Assembly: GCF_019175365.1 (NCBI RefSeq)
Contig: NZ_CP059572.1
Location: 3,410,001-3,474,000, forward strand
Length of the DNA: 64,000 bases
Direction: 5' to 3'
From: Actinomadura graeca
GTDB taxonomy: Bacteria > Actinomycetota > Actinomycetes > Streptosporangiales > Streptosporangiaceae
The notes beneath the pieces were generated by a model, which did no database searches, had not been told where the DNA came from, and was given only the letters and a program-made list of their open reading frames with translations. Of the stretch, positions 15,767-23,452 are shown in pieces (the first letter of the stretch is position 1; each line of letters begins with the position of its first letter). A program made the translations under genes and the position numbers.

Positions 15767-17701
15767 GCGGCGGGCGATCGCGGAGGCGATGCGGGCGGCG
15801 GCGCCCGGGGGGCGGTTCGCGTCCACGACCACGATGAGGCGGCCGACGCGCAGCGCGATCGTCCCGGCGGTCGGCCCGATCTCGTACGCCTCGTCGGCGC
15901 CGATGTCGCGCCGCTGCCGCGCCTGCGCCTGGGTGGCCTGCAAGGCGTCCAGCAGCCGCGCGGCCGTCCGCGCGTCGGGGGCCACCCACCGCACGCTCAC
16001 GGTCAGGCCCCGCACGACCGGCTCCTGCTCGGCGCCGGAGCCGCGCGGGGAGGGCGTCCCGCTCCGCCCGCCGGGCGCACCCGAGGCGGAACTCGGGGAA
16101 CCTGTGGCGTTATCTTCTGGTTCGTCCGCATCGGGGGTGTCCGAGCCTCGTCCGCCGCCGCGCCCGCCGGGCGGCTTGGGCTTCGGCGGCTCGTAGGTGC
16201 AGGAGACCGCGTGCGGCAGCCTCACCGCGCCGACGCTCGTGCGCCCGGGCGTGACGACGTAGGAGTCCAGGCGCGCGGCGGCCAGGTCGGGCCCCTTGAG
16301 CAGGTCGCAGGCGTCGGGCCAGTCGCCCTCCGGGACGCCGCCGAGCCCGGCCGGGCCGGTGCCCGCGGCCCCGCCGCGCAGCGCGACCAGCCGCGCCCTG
16401 CCCTCGGGACGCGGCGGCGCCTCGGCGTAGGCCACGTACAGCAGCCCGCCCGCCGCCGCCATCCAGGGCCGGACGCCCGGAAGGTCGGGATCGACCGCGA
16501 ACGGCGCCGGCGCCGTCGTCGCCGCGCCGCTCCCGGCGTCCACGATGTCGACGCCCGCGGGCAGCAGCGGCTCCGCCAGCCGGGGGCGCAGCGCGTAGAT
16601 CCGGTTCCCGGCCCGCGCGAGGGCCGCGTAGGCGGGGACGTCGCGCCCCCACTCGACGCGGCCGGACGCCACGTCCACCGCCTCCATGCGGGTGGCGCCG
16701 TCACGCTCCCCCTCCGGGTGGAAGACGACGACGAGCCGCCCTCCCGCGAGGACCCCCGGGCAGCTCTCGTCGCCGCACACGGTGTCGCCCTCCCACGCGC
16801 CGATCTGGGCGCCGTCCCGGCCGAACGCGCGCAGCGCCGTCCCGTCCGAGACGAGCACCACCCCGTCCAGCATCGACACCTCGGGCGACTCCGCGGAGCC
16901 GAGCAGGCGGTTCCAGCGGACGCGACCCGTCGCCGGGTCGACCGCCAGCAGCCGGCTGCGGCCGGGGCAGTCGAGGGCGAGCGCGGCGAGCGCCTCCAGC
17001 GCGTCGGCGGGGTGGGCGGCGCCCTCGAACAGCCGGCAGCCGCCCGGCAGCCGCCGCTCCCACAGCCGCGAGCCGGTCGCCACCGATCTCCCGGTCAGCG
17101 TGCGCCGCTCCTCGTCGGTGGTGAGCACCACCCCGGACCCCGCCGGGAAGCGCAGCGTCGTCCGGGACGCCGCCGCGGGCCGGTCGCCGTCGCGCCGCCA
17201 CAGCAGCCCGCCCGACAGCGCGTCGAAACCGGCGAGCATCCGCTCGCCGCGGTGCCCGTCCCGCTCGAAGTAGGCGATCAGCCGGGACCGGGTGGACGCC
17301 CAGCCGAGCAGCGTCCAGCCGGAGCGGCGGTAGCTCCAGCGGCCCGCGCCGGTCCGCGCGTCCCGCACCTCCAGCCCGCGCCCGGACGCGGCGACCACCT
17401 GCCCCTGCGCCACGTCGTAGGCGACGCTGTCGTACCCGGCGACCGGCCCGTGGTGCATCGCGGTGGCGCGTTCCCAGCTCGCCGTGAGCGGACCCGGCGG
17501 CGGGCCGATCTCGCTCTGCGGCGCGACCGGGTCGGCGGTGACGGTGTGCCGTACCTGCCACCACTCGGCGTGCAGGACGAACCGGTCGGTGAGCACGGTG
17601 CACAGCACGACCGCCACCGCGCCCGAGACGAGGCCGAGCACGACGCGGACCCTGCCCGCGGGCCCGGACCGGCCTCCCGGCCCCTGCCCGCTCCCGACCA
17701 C
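15761..17701 (-). CDS. Membrane-anchored PQQ-like beta-propeller protein
   Basis: A 646-residue protein with a single N-terminal membrane helix (about residues 18-42), so most of it lies outside the membrane. The body repeats 'LxAVDPATGRVRWNR', 'LLAGFDALSGGLLWRR', 'MEAVDVASGRVEWGR' and similar strands of the PQQ-binding-like propeller fold, about residues 75-445. This is a structural scaffold and does not by itself imply a PQQ enzyme. Cysteine pairs (for example near CGDESC) may form disulfides. A Gly/Pro/Ser-rich linker (about 510-560) leads to a C-terminal domain of about 85 residues with DUF3558-like phrases (SVRWVAPDARTAARLLDALQ). It starts divergently, about 105 bases from the HD-hydrolase gene. 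A cell-surface sensor or binding function is possible; none can be assigned. Confidence 0.7.
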   Translation of the reverse strand: MVGSGQGPGGRSGPAGRVRVVLGLVSGAVAVVLCTVLTDRFVLHAEWWQVRHTVTADPVAPQSEIGPPPGPLTASWERATAMHHGPVAGYDSVAYDVAQGQVVAASGRGLEVRDARTGAGRWSYRRSGWTLLGWASTRSRLIAYFERDGHRGERMLAGFDALSGGLLWRRDGDRPAAASRTTLRFPAGSGVVLTTDEERRTLTGRSVATGSRLWERRLPGGCRLFEGAAHPADALEALAALALDCPGRSRLLAVDPATGRVRWNRLLGSAESPEVSMLDGVVLVSDGTALRAFGRDGAQIGAWEGDTVCGDESCPGVLAGGRLVVVFHPEGERDGATRMEAVDVASGRVEWGRDVPAYAALARAGNRIYALRPRLAEPLLPAGVDIVDAGSGAATTAPAPFAVDPDLPGVRPWMAAAGGLLYVAYAEAPPRPEGRARLVALRGGAAGTGPAGLGGVPEGDWPDACDLLKGPDLAAARLDSYVVTPGRTSVGAVRLPHAVSCTYEPPKPKPPGGRGGGRGSDTPDADEPEDNATGSPSSASGAPGGRSGTPSPRGSGAEQEPVVRGLTVSVRWVAPDARTAARLLDALQATQAQARQRRDIGADEAYEIGPTAGTIALRVGRLIVVVDANRPPGAAARIASAIARRV

Positions 17702-17805
17702 GACCCCGCCGCCTCCCTTCCCGTACCGTTCTCGTGGACCACACCAACCATGCCGTGTGACGGGCGCACGCGCGACACGGCCGACGCAGATTGGGAAGCG
17801 GAACC

Positions 17806-18396
17806 GTGGAGGTCTTCACCCATTGGCGGACGTGGGACGCGGCCCGGGCCGGCCTCGCGGGCTCCGGAATCGACCTCGACCGGCTCGAACGCGCGGCCGT
17901 GGCGGCGCAGCGCTGGCACGGCGGCCAGCTGCGCCCCACGGGCGTCCCGTACGTCGAGCACCTGCTGGAGGCCCTGGAGGCGCTGGTCCGCGGCGCAGGC
18001 GTGACCGACCCGGCGATCCTGGACGCGGTGCTGCTGCACGACGTGGTCGAGGACACCGGCGCCACGGTCGCCGACATCGAGGCGGCGTTCGGCGACGAGG
18101 TGGCCGAGCTGGTCGACTGGGTCACCGAGCCGCCCGCCGCGGGGCCGAGACGGCAGGCCCGCCGCGCCGCCAGGTCCGCCTACCTGCGGCGCCTGCGCGA
18201 CGCGCCGCGCGAGGCGATCCTGGTGAAGCTGTCGGACCGGGTGAGCAACGTCCAGCGCCTGGACCAGATGCCGCCCGACTTCCAGCGCCGCTACTACGCC
18301 GAGACGGTGACCTACATCCTGCCCCTCGCGGAGGGCGAGCCGTGGTTCGCCGCATGGTTCGCGTCCTGGCGTGAGCGGTTCGCGCATCTCAGATGA
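17806..18396 (+). CDS. HD-domain protein, SpoT/MESH1-type (p)ppGpp hydrolase-like
   Basis: A 196-residue protein consisting of little more than the HD hydrolase domain found in RelA/SpoT enzymes. The metal-binding pattern is present: RWHGGQLRPTGVPYVEHLL near residues 37-56, LLHDVVEDTG about 90-100, and VKLSDRVSNVQRLDQ about 145-160. No synthetase, TGS or ACT domain follows. Stand-alone small alarmone hydrolases of this kind remove pyrophosphate from (p)ppGpp; other nucleotides are possible. The GTG at 17806 lies behind GGGAAGCGG; a TTG at 17791 is less likely. It is divergent from the propeller gene, and the SRPBCC gene follows after 32 bases, perhaps in the same transcript. Confidence 0.8.
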   Translation: MEVFTHWRTWDAARAGLAGSGIDLDRLERAAVAAQRWHGGQLRPTGVPYVEHLLEALEALVRGAGVTDPAILDAVLLHDVVEDTGATVADIEAAFGDEVAELVDWVTEPPAAGPRRQARRAARSAYLRRLRDAPREAILVKLSDRVSNVQRLDQMPPDFQRRYYAETVTYILPLAEGEPWFAAWFASWRERFAHLR

Positions 18397-18428
18397 CCGG
18401 GCGGTCGCCCATGCGGGATGATGCGGCC

Positions 18429-18941
18429 ATGGAACGCGAATGGGTGGTCGAGGAGAGCGTCGCGATCGAGGCCGGCCCCAGAGCGGTGTACGCGGCGGTG
18501 GCCGACGTCCGGCGGATGCGCGAGTGGAGCCCGGAGGTCTTCGCGACCTGGGTCCGCGGCCGCGCGATCGTGCCGGGCGTGAGGTTCGTCGGGTTCAACC
18601 GCATCGGATGGCGCGTGTGGTTCACCACCTGCCAGGTGACGTCCGCCGTGCCGGGGCAGGCGTTCGCGTTCCGGGTGTCGACGTTCGGGATGCCCGTCGC
18701 GCTGTGGGGTTACCGCGTCGAGGACATCGGCGACGGCTCCACCCGTCTGACCGAGTACTGGGAGGACCTGCGCCGGGGTGGGCGGAGCGCGGGGTTCGTG
18801 GGCCTGATCGGCAAGATCTTCACCGGCGTCCCGGCCGAAGGCCGCGCCGAGGTCAACCGCGCGGGGATGCGCGCCACCCTCGACCGCATCAAGGCGGCGG
18901 TGTCCGCGCCGGCCCCGGCGCCGGAGGGCTCGCCCTCCTGA
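18429..18941 (+). CDS. SRPBCC (START-like) family protein
   Basis: A 170-residue protein with the helix-grip pattern of polyketide cyclase/dehydrase-type proteins. It has an opening strand, REWVVEESVAIEAGPRAVYAAVADVRRMREWSPEV, then VPGVRFVGFNRIG and a tryptophan-rich strand, RVWFTTCQVTSA. The final long helix ends in an Ala/Pro tail. Members bind hydrophobic small molecules; the ligand is not predictable here. There is no signal or membrane segment. The ATG at 18429 aligns with the usual start of the fold, whereas the frame from 18393 adds 12 unlikely residues. It sits between the HD hydrolase and the HelD leader region. Confidence 0.78.
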   Translation: MEREWVVEESVAIEAGPRAVYAAVADVRRMREWSPEVFATWVRGRAIVPGVRFVGFNRIGWRVWFTTCQVTSAVPGQAFAFRVSTFGMPVALWGYRVEDIGDGSTRLTEYWEDLRRGGRSAGFVGLIGKIFTGVPAEGRAEVNRAGMRATLDRIKAAVSAPAPAPEGSPS

Positions 18942-18974
18942 CCGGGCGAGGACGGCCGGACGCGCTCGCGAGCA

Positions 18975-19037
18975 CGCCCGCCGGCATCGCGGAGCCCGCC
19001 CGGGGCATCGCGAGGACGCCCGGGGGCATCGCTGGGC
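18975..19037. repeat. Imperfect ~21-bp tandem repeat, three units
   Basis: Three consecutive units share the core CCCGSSGGCATCGC, with GGCATCGC at about 18983, 19003 and 19024. They lie in the non-coding gap upstream of helD and run directly into the first hairpin of its leader. Confidence 0.55.
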
Positions 19038-19127
19038 GGGCCGTGGGTATCGGTCCGCCCTGGAGGCGGAGGGGAGCGAATAAGCTGTCCCTTTCGCCCC
19101 TCCGGGGGCGCCGGGGGACGTCCCCGG
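19034..19127 (+). promoter_or_regulatory. Leader with three successive hairpins before helD
   Basis: Hairpin 1 is GGGCGGGCCG (19034-19043) with CGGTCCGCCC (19051-19060). Hairpin 2 is 19068-19103: GGAGGGG, a two-base bulge, then CGAA, paired with TTCGCCCCTCC. Hairpin 3 is CCGGGG (19111-19116) with CCCCGG (19122-19127). The helD ribosome site starts 12 bases later. No rifamycin-associated element is recognisable. An attenuator or a terminator followed by a promoter would both fit. Confidence 0.5.
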
Positions 19128-19153
19128 CAGCGGAGTCGCGAGGAGCAGCCTGC

Positions 19154-21598
19154 ATGTCGTCCCAGGTCACCGGGCATCCGTCCAGTACCGGCGGCACGGT
19201 CAAGGACCAGGAGATCGCCGCCGAGCAACGCTACGTCGACGTCGCGTACACGCGGCTGGAGGAGATGCGGGCGGACGCGCAGGCCATGATCCGCGAGGGG
19301 TACCGGCAGTCGCTCGCCGGCACCAAGGGCTCGCTCGTCGACCGGGACGCGATGGTCCACCAGGCGGCGCTGCGCGCGCAGGCCCTCGACGTCGCCGACG
19401 ACGGCCTGGTGTTCGGGCGCCTCGACCTCGCCTCCCGCGAGATCCGCTACGTCGGCCGCGTCGGCGTGCGCACCCGCGACCACGACTCCCTCGTCATCGA
19501 CTGGCGCGCCCCCGCCGCCGAGGACTTCTACCGCGCCACCCCCGAGGACCCGCGCGGCGTGGTCCGGCGCCGCGTCCTGCACTCGCGCGGGCACACCGTC
19601 GTCGACCTGGAGGACGACCTGCTCGACCCCGCCGCCGCCGACGGGATGACCGTCGTCGGCGACGGCGCGTTCCTGGCGTCGCTGGCGCGCACCCGCGAGG
19701 GCGCGATGCGCGACATCGTCGCGACGATCCAGCGGGAGCAGGATGAGGTGATCCGCGCGCCCGCCGAGGGCACCGTGCTGGTGCGCGGCGCCCCCGGCAC
19801 CGGCAAGACCGCCGTCGCGCTGCACCGGGTCGCCTACCTGCTGTTCCGGCACCGCCGCCGGTTCGGCTCGCGCGGCGTGCTGGTCATCGGCCCGAACCGC
19901 CGCTTCACCGCCTACATCGAGCGGGTGCTGCCGTCCCTCGGCGAGGGGTCGGCGGCGCTGCGCTCCCTCGGCGACCTGGTGGACGGCGTGACCGCCACCG
20001 TCCACGACACACCCCGGCTCGCGCGGCTCAAGGGGTCGGACGCGATGGCGGACGTGCTGCGCCGCGCCGTCGCCGACCAGGCGCCCGGCGCCCCCGGCGA
20101 GCTGCGCGTGGTGTTCAAGGGCGTGGTGGTCACGCTGGACCGGGCGCGGCTCGACCGGATCCGCGCCGACCTCCACCGCCGCAGCCGGGGCTCCGTCAAC
20201 GCCGCGCGCGGCCGCGCCGCCGAGGCGCTGCTGGACGCCCTGTGGCAGCGGTACAACGACGTCGGGGGCCCGGAGGCGGCCGAGGCCGCCGAGGGCGCCG
20301 AGGCGGGCCTGTGGAACGCGATCCTCGCCGCGGACGGGCTGGCCTCCCTCGACGACGAGCCCGCCGCCGGCCCCCGGGGCAACGGCGACCCGAAGCGCGC
20401 CCGGTTCGACACCAAGATCCGTGAGCAGTCCGCGTTCGCGGGCTTCCTCGCCGCCTGGTGGCCGATCCGCCGGCCGCTGGAGGTGCTGCGCTCCCTCGGC
20501 GACCCCGACCGGCTCCGGCACGCCGCCGGCCGCGACCTCGACCGCGCCGACCTCACACCGCTCGCCGCGTCCTGGGCCGGGGACGGCGCCCCGCTCAGCT
20601 ACCAGGACGTCGCGCTCCTCGACGAGCTCGACGCGCTGCTCGGCCCGCCGCCGCGCCCGTCCCGGCGCGGCGCGCCCGCCGAGGACGACCCGTTCGTGGT
20701 GGACGGCGTCAACATCCTCACCGGCGAGGAGGTGGCCGGCGAGACGTGGGAGCCGGAGATGCGGGAGCTGTCCACGTCCATCGAACGGCTGGAGCGCTCG
20801 CGCCGCGTCGACGACGGCGTCGTCGAGGAGCGCCCGGAATACGCGCACATCGTCGTGGACGAGGCGCAGGACCTCTCCCCCATGCAGTGGCGGATGCTCG
20901 GCCGCCGCGGCCGCCAGGCGAGCTGGACGATCGTGGAGGACCCCGCCCAGAGCGCCTGGGAGGACCTCGACGCCGCCCGCCGGGCCATGGAGGCCGCGCT
21001 CGGCGGGGAGCGGCCGTCGCCCCGCGGCCGCTCCCGGCGGAACCGCAAGCCCCCGCCGCGCCGCGCGAGGCACGAATACGAACTCACCACGAACTACCGC
21101 AACTCAACCGAGATCGCCGCCGTGTCCGCGCGGGTCCTGGCGGTGGCGCTGCCCGAGGCGCGCCCGGCCCGCGCCGTCCGCACGTCCGGCATCGACCCGG
21201 TCGTGCGCGTCGTCCCCGGCGAGGACCTGCCCGCCGCCGCCCGGGAGGCCGCCGAGGAACTGCTCGGCCAGGTGGACGGGACGATCGGGCTGATCATCCC
21301 CCTGGCGCTGGAGGAGTCCCGCGGCCAGCTCGCCCTCGGTGAGCCGGACGCCTCCCCCGCCTGGGACGCCGCCGCCCGCGACCGGCTCGCCGCGGGACTG
21401 CCCGAACGCGTCCAGGTGCTGGACGTCCTGGAGGCCAAGGGCCTGGAATTCGACGCCGCCGTGATCGCCGCGCCCGAGACGGTCGCCGAGCAGTCACCGC
21501 GCGGCCTGCGGGTGCTGTACGTCGCGGTGTCCCGCGCCACGCAGCGGCTGACCGTCCTCACCGCCGACCCCGCCTGGGAACGCACCCTCACCGGCTGA
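19154..21598 (+). CDS. helD: HelD-family ATPase, RNA polymerase recycling factor
   Basis: An 814-residue superfamily 1 (UvrD-like) ATPase. The N-terminal coiled-coil arm (residues about 17-90) and the VIDWRAPAAEDFYRA and EDDLLD segments are typical of HelD. Then come the Q-motif region (QREQDEVIRA), Walker A GAPGTGKTAVALHR at 212-225, Walker B VVDEAQDLSPMQ, motif III-like EDPAQSAWED, TTNYRNSTEIA, and the C-terminal EAKGLEFDAAVIAAPE and VSRATQRL. HelD binds stalled or idle RNA polymerase and releases nucleic acids using ATP; some actinobacterial members protect against rifamycins, which cannot be claimed here. The ATG at 19154 follows GAGGAG. Long frames opening from 18440 are artefacts of the GC-rich leader. 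It is probably a single-gene transcript. Confidence 0.9.
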   Translation: MSSQVTGHPSSTGGTVKDQEIAAEQRYVDVAYTRLEEMRADAQAMIREGYRQSLAGTKGSLVDRDAMVHQAALRAQALDVADDGLVFGRLDLASREIRYVGRVGVRTRDHDSLVIDWRAPAAEDFYRATPEDPRGVVRRRVLHSRGHTVVDLEDDLLDPAAADGMTVVGDGAFLASLARTREGAMRDIVATIQREQDEVIRAPAEGTVLVRGAPGTGKTAVALHRVAYLLFRHRRRFGSRGVLVIGPNRRFTAYIERVLPSLGEGSAALRSLGDLVDGVTATVHDTPRLARLKGSDAMADVLRRAVADQAPGAPGELRVVFKGVVVTLDRARLDRIRADLHRRSRGSVNAARGRAAEALLDALWQRYNDVGGPEAAEAAEGAEAGLWNAILAADGLASLDDEPAAGPRGNGDPKRARFDTKIREQSAFAGFLAAWWPIRRPLEVLRSLGDPDRLRHAAGRDLDRADLTPLAASWAGDGAPLSYQDVALLDELDALLGPPPRPSRRGAPAEDDPFVVDGVNILTGEEVAGETWEPEMRELSTSIERLERSRRVDDGVVEERPEYAHIVVDEAQDLSPMQWRMLGRRGRQASWTIVEDPAQSAWEDLDAARRAMEAALGGERPSPRGRSRRNRKPPPRRARHEYELTTNYRNSTEIAAVSARVLAVALPEARPARAVRTSGIDPVVRVVPGEDLPAAAREAAEELLGQVDGTIGLIIPLALEESRGQLALGEPDASPAWDAAARDRLAAGLPERVQVLDVLEAKGLEFDAAVIAAPETVAEQSPRGLRVLYVAVSRATQRLTVLTADPAWERTLTG

Positions 21599-21672
21599 GA
21601 TACGCCCAGGGCGGATCAGCCCAGGGCGTAGCCACCGGGTGGTAGCGCCCCATCCGGCCTAGCGTCGGACCC

Positions 21673-22374
21673 ATGGACGTCATCCGGCTTCATCCGCGCC
21701 TCCACCACCTTCGCTTCCCCGTCGGCCACGCCTACCTCTGGGACGCCCCCGCCGGGCTGACCCTCATCGACAGCGGCCTCCCCGGCTCGGCGCCCGCCAT
21801 CGCCGAGGCCATCCGGCACATCGGCCGCGACCCCGGCGACCTCCGCCGGCTCGTCCTGACCCACTTCCACGAGGACCACACCGGCTCCGCCGCCGCCATC
21901 GCCGCCTGGGACGGCGTCGAAGTGCTCGCCCACCGCGCCGACACCCCCTTCATCCAGGGCGACGAGACCGGCCCGCGACCCCAGATCACCGACTGGGAAC
22001 GCCCCATCTGGGAGCAGGTCCAGGCCGGGCTGACCGAGACACCGCCCGTCGAACGCGTCCGCGTCGACCGCATGCTCGACGACGGCGACCTCATCGACCT
22101 CGGCGACACCCACGCGGTCGCCGTCGCCGCCCCCGGCCACACCCCGGGCAGCGTCGCCCTCCACATCCCCGACGAGCGGATCCTGTTCACCGGCGACACC
22201 GTGGCCCGCCTCGACGACGGCCAGGTCATCCTGGGCGTGTTCAACGCCGACCCGCCCCTCGCCGCCGAGTCCCTCACCCGCCTCGCCGCCCTCGACACCG
22301 ACATCGCCTGCTTCGGCCACGGCGAACCCGTCACCGAGAACGCCGCCTCCCACCTCAGGGCCGCCGCGGGCTGA
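21673..22374 (+). CDS. Metallo-beta-lactamase-fold hydrolase
   Basis: A 233-residue cytosolic enzyme. The binuclear metal motif is THFHEDH (H64, H66, D68, H69). Further ligands are supplied by GHTPGS, FTGDT and the late FGHGEP histidine. The start and the GLTLIDSGLPG strand are typical of the group. Substrate cannot be deduced; glyoxalase II-like or quorum-lactone activities are only family possibilities. Codons are strikingly C-rich in third position. The upstream region has a GCCCAGGGCG repeat (21605 and 21617) and a small CCACC/GGTGG inverted repeat at about 21631-21642 that could bind a regulator. The TetR gene follows about 100 bases downstream on the same strand. Confidence 0.85.
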   Translation: MDVIRLHPRLHHLRFPVGHAYLWDAPAGLTLIDSGLPGSAPAIAEAIRHIGRDPGDLRRLVLTHFHEDHTGSAAAIAAWDGVEVLAHRADTPFIQGDETGPRPQITDWERPIWEQVQAGLTETPPVERVRVDRMLDDGDLIDLGDTHAVAVAAPGHTPGSVALHIPDERILFTGDTVARLDDGQVILGVFNADPPLAAESLTRLAALDTDIACFGHGEPVTENAASHLRAAAG

Positions 22375-22430
22375 CACCGCGGAGAGGTGATCCGGAACCG
22401 TCCGGCCAGGCGCCCGACGGCCCCGGCGGG

Positions 22431-22441
22431 GTTAGGCTAAC
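22431..22441. promoter_or_regulatory. Palindrome GTTAGGCTAAC before the tetR gene
   Basis: An 11-bp perfect palindrome lies 30 bases upstream of the TetR start. It equals the centre of the DtxR/IdeR iron-box consensus, but the outer bases match poorly (about 13 of 19). TAGGCT within it can also act as a -10 element. An autoregulatory TetR operator is an equal possibility. Confidence 0.45.
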
Positions 22442-22470
22442 GCGAGCCCCCCGCTAGTGGACGGAGACCG

Positions 22471-23103
22471 ATGAGCGGCCGAAACCCCGCCCCCCGGCGC
22501 AGTTACGGAGGCCGCTCCGCCGAGGAGCGCCGCGCCGAGCGGCGGGCACGGCTGCTGGCGGCCGGGCTGGAGATGTTCGGGACCCGCGGCTACGCCGCGA
22601 CGTCCATCGAACGGCTGTGCGCGACCGCGAGCGTCTCCACCCGCAACTTCTACGAGGAGTTCTCCGGCCGCGAGGAACTCCTCACCGCCCTGCACCGCGA
22701 CATCAACGAACGCGCCCGCGACGCCCTCGCCGAAGCCTTCGAAGGCGCCGAGGACGCCGACCTCGCGACCCTCGTCGAACGCGCCGTCCGCGCCTTCATC
22801 ACCGTCACCGCGAGCGACCCCCGCTGGGCCCGCATCGCCTTCGTCGAAGTCGTCGGCGTCAGCACCGACCTGGAACGCCACCGCCTGGGCTGGCGCTCCC
22901 AATGGGCCGACACCCTCCTCGCCATCACCCGCGAAGCCGTCGCCCGCGGCGAGGCCGCCGACCGCGACTACAGCCTCACCGTCATAGCGATCATCGGCGC
23001 CGTGAACAACCTCGTCCACCACTGGTCCGCCCGCGACCAGGAGATCCCCAGAGACGCCATCACCCAAGAACTGACGAACCTGATCCTGGCGGTTGTTCAT
23101 TAG
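22471..23103 (+). CDS. TetR/AcrR family transcriptional regulator
   Basis: A 210-residue repressor-type protein. A basic N-terminal tail (GGRSAEERRAERR) precedes the helix-turn-helix domain (about 25-72), with RLLAAGLEMFGTRGYAATSIERLCATASVSTRNFYEEFSGREELL matching the TetR DNA-binding core. The C-terminal ligand/dimer domain is helical. The ligand is unknown. The start follows a non-coding stretch containing an 11-bp palindrome. The last codons (VVH, stop) are also the first bases of the tandem 150-bp repeat that follows, so the original C-terminus may have been altered when the repeat arrived. The MBL gene upstream is a possible target. Confidence 0.88.
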   Translation: MSGRNPAPRRSYGGRSAEERRAERRARLLAAGLEMFGTRGYAATSIERLCATASVSTRNFYEEFSGREELLTALHRDINERARDALAEAFEGAEDADLATLVERAVRAFITVTASDPRWARIAFVEVVGVSTDLERHRLGWRSQWADTLLAITREAVARGEAADRDYSLTVIAIIGAVNNLVHHWSARDQEIPRDAITQELTNLILAVVH

Positions 23104-23245
23104 TAGGGCCCTCGGCGTCAGGCGCTAAAGCGCCTTCCTTCAACGGGCCCTACTGCGATCGCTGCATCGCTCCGAACTCGCCTTGACGGCTCGCTGCGCG
23201 ATCAGTTGCTCGCAAGCTCGCAACTGCCTTCGGACGCGATCGCAG
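23094..23245. repeat. Structured dispersed repeat, copy A
   Basis: First unit of a 152-bp tandem duplication. Its outer stem is AGTAGGGCCC (23102-23111) with GGGCCCTACT (23145-23154), enclosing a GGCGCT/AGCGCC hairpin. A second stem is CAGTTGC (23203-23209) with GCAACTG (23220-23226). It ends in GCGATCGC (23236-23243), also present at about 23155. The 5' ten bases overlap the end of tetR. It contains no plausible gene, although frames through it are open. Confidence 0.85.
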
Positions 23246-23394
23246 TGTTCATTAGTAGTGCCCTCGGCGTCGGGCGCTGGACGCCCTCCTTCAACGGGCA
23301 CTACCGCGATCGCTGCATCGCTCCGAACTCGCCTTGACGGCTCGCTGCGCGATCAGTTGCTCGCAAGCTCGCAACTGCCTTCGGACGCGATCGC
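23246..23394. repeat. Structured dispersed repeat, copy B
   Basis: Second tandem unit. It is near-identical to copy A from about 23305 onward, but its outer stem is GTAGTGCCC (23255-23263) with GGGCACTAC (23296-23304): both arms changed together and pairing is kept. It ends with GCGATCGC at 23387-23394. Copies A and B fill almost the whole 349-base gap between tetR and the GT2 gene; no gene is supported there. Confidence 0.85.
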
Positions 23395-23452
23395 GATTCC
23401 TCGGGTCACCTTGGGCTGGGGCCGACGGCCGCTCACGCCTCAACCCGGCGGG

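Noticed and set aside
16211..18004. A 597-codon plus-strand frame under the propeller gene
   Set aside because: Its composition (Arg, Asp, Gln, His and Pro runs) is that of an antisense frame; the minus strand has propeller repeats and a membrane anchor.
18942..19153. Rifamycin-associated element controlling helD
   Set aside because: I looked for the known GGGGCTTGCGGCAAGGCCCC-type site and found none; the hairpins present have other sequences.
23094..23394. CRISPR array
   Set aside because: There are only two units of 150 bases, no short repeats with unique spacers, and no cas genes.
23094..23394. Insertion sequence ends with target duplication
   Set aside because: No transposase frame and no terminal inverted repeats bounding a cargo; the repeated TGTTCATTAG is better explained by tandem duplication.
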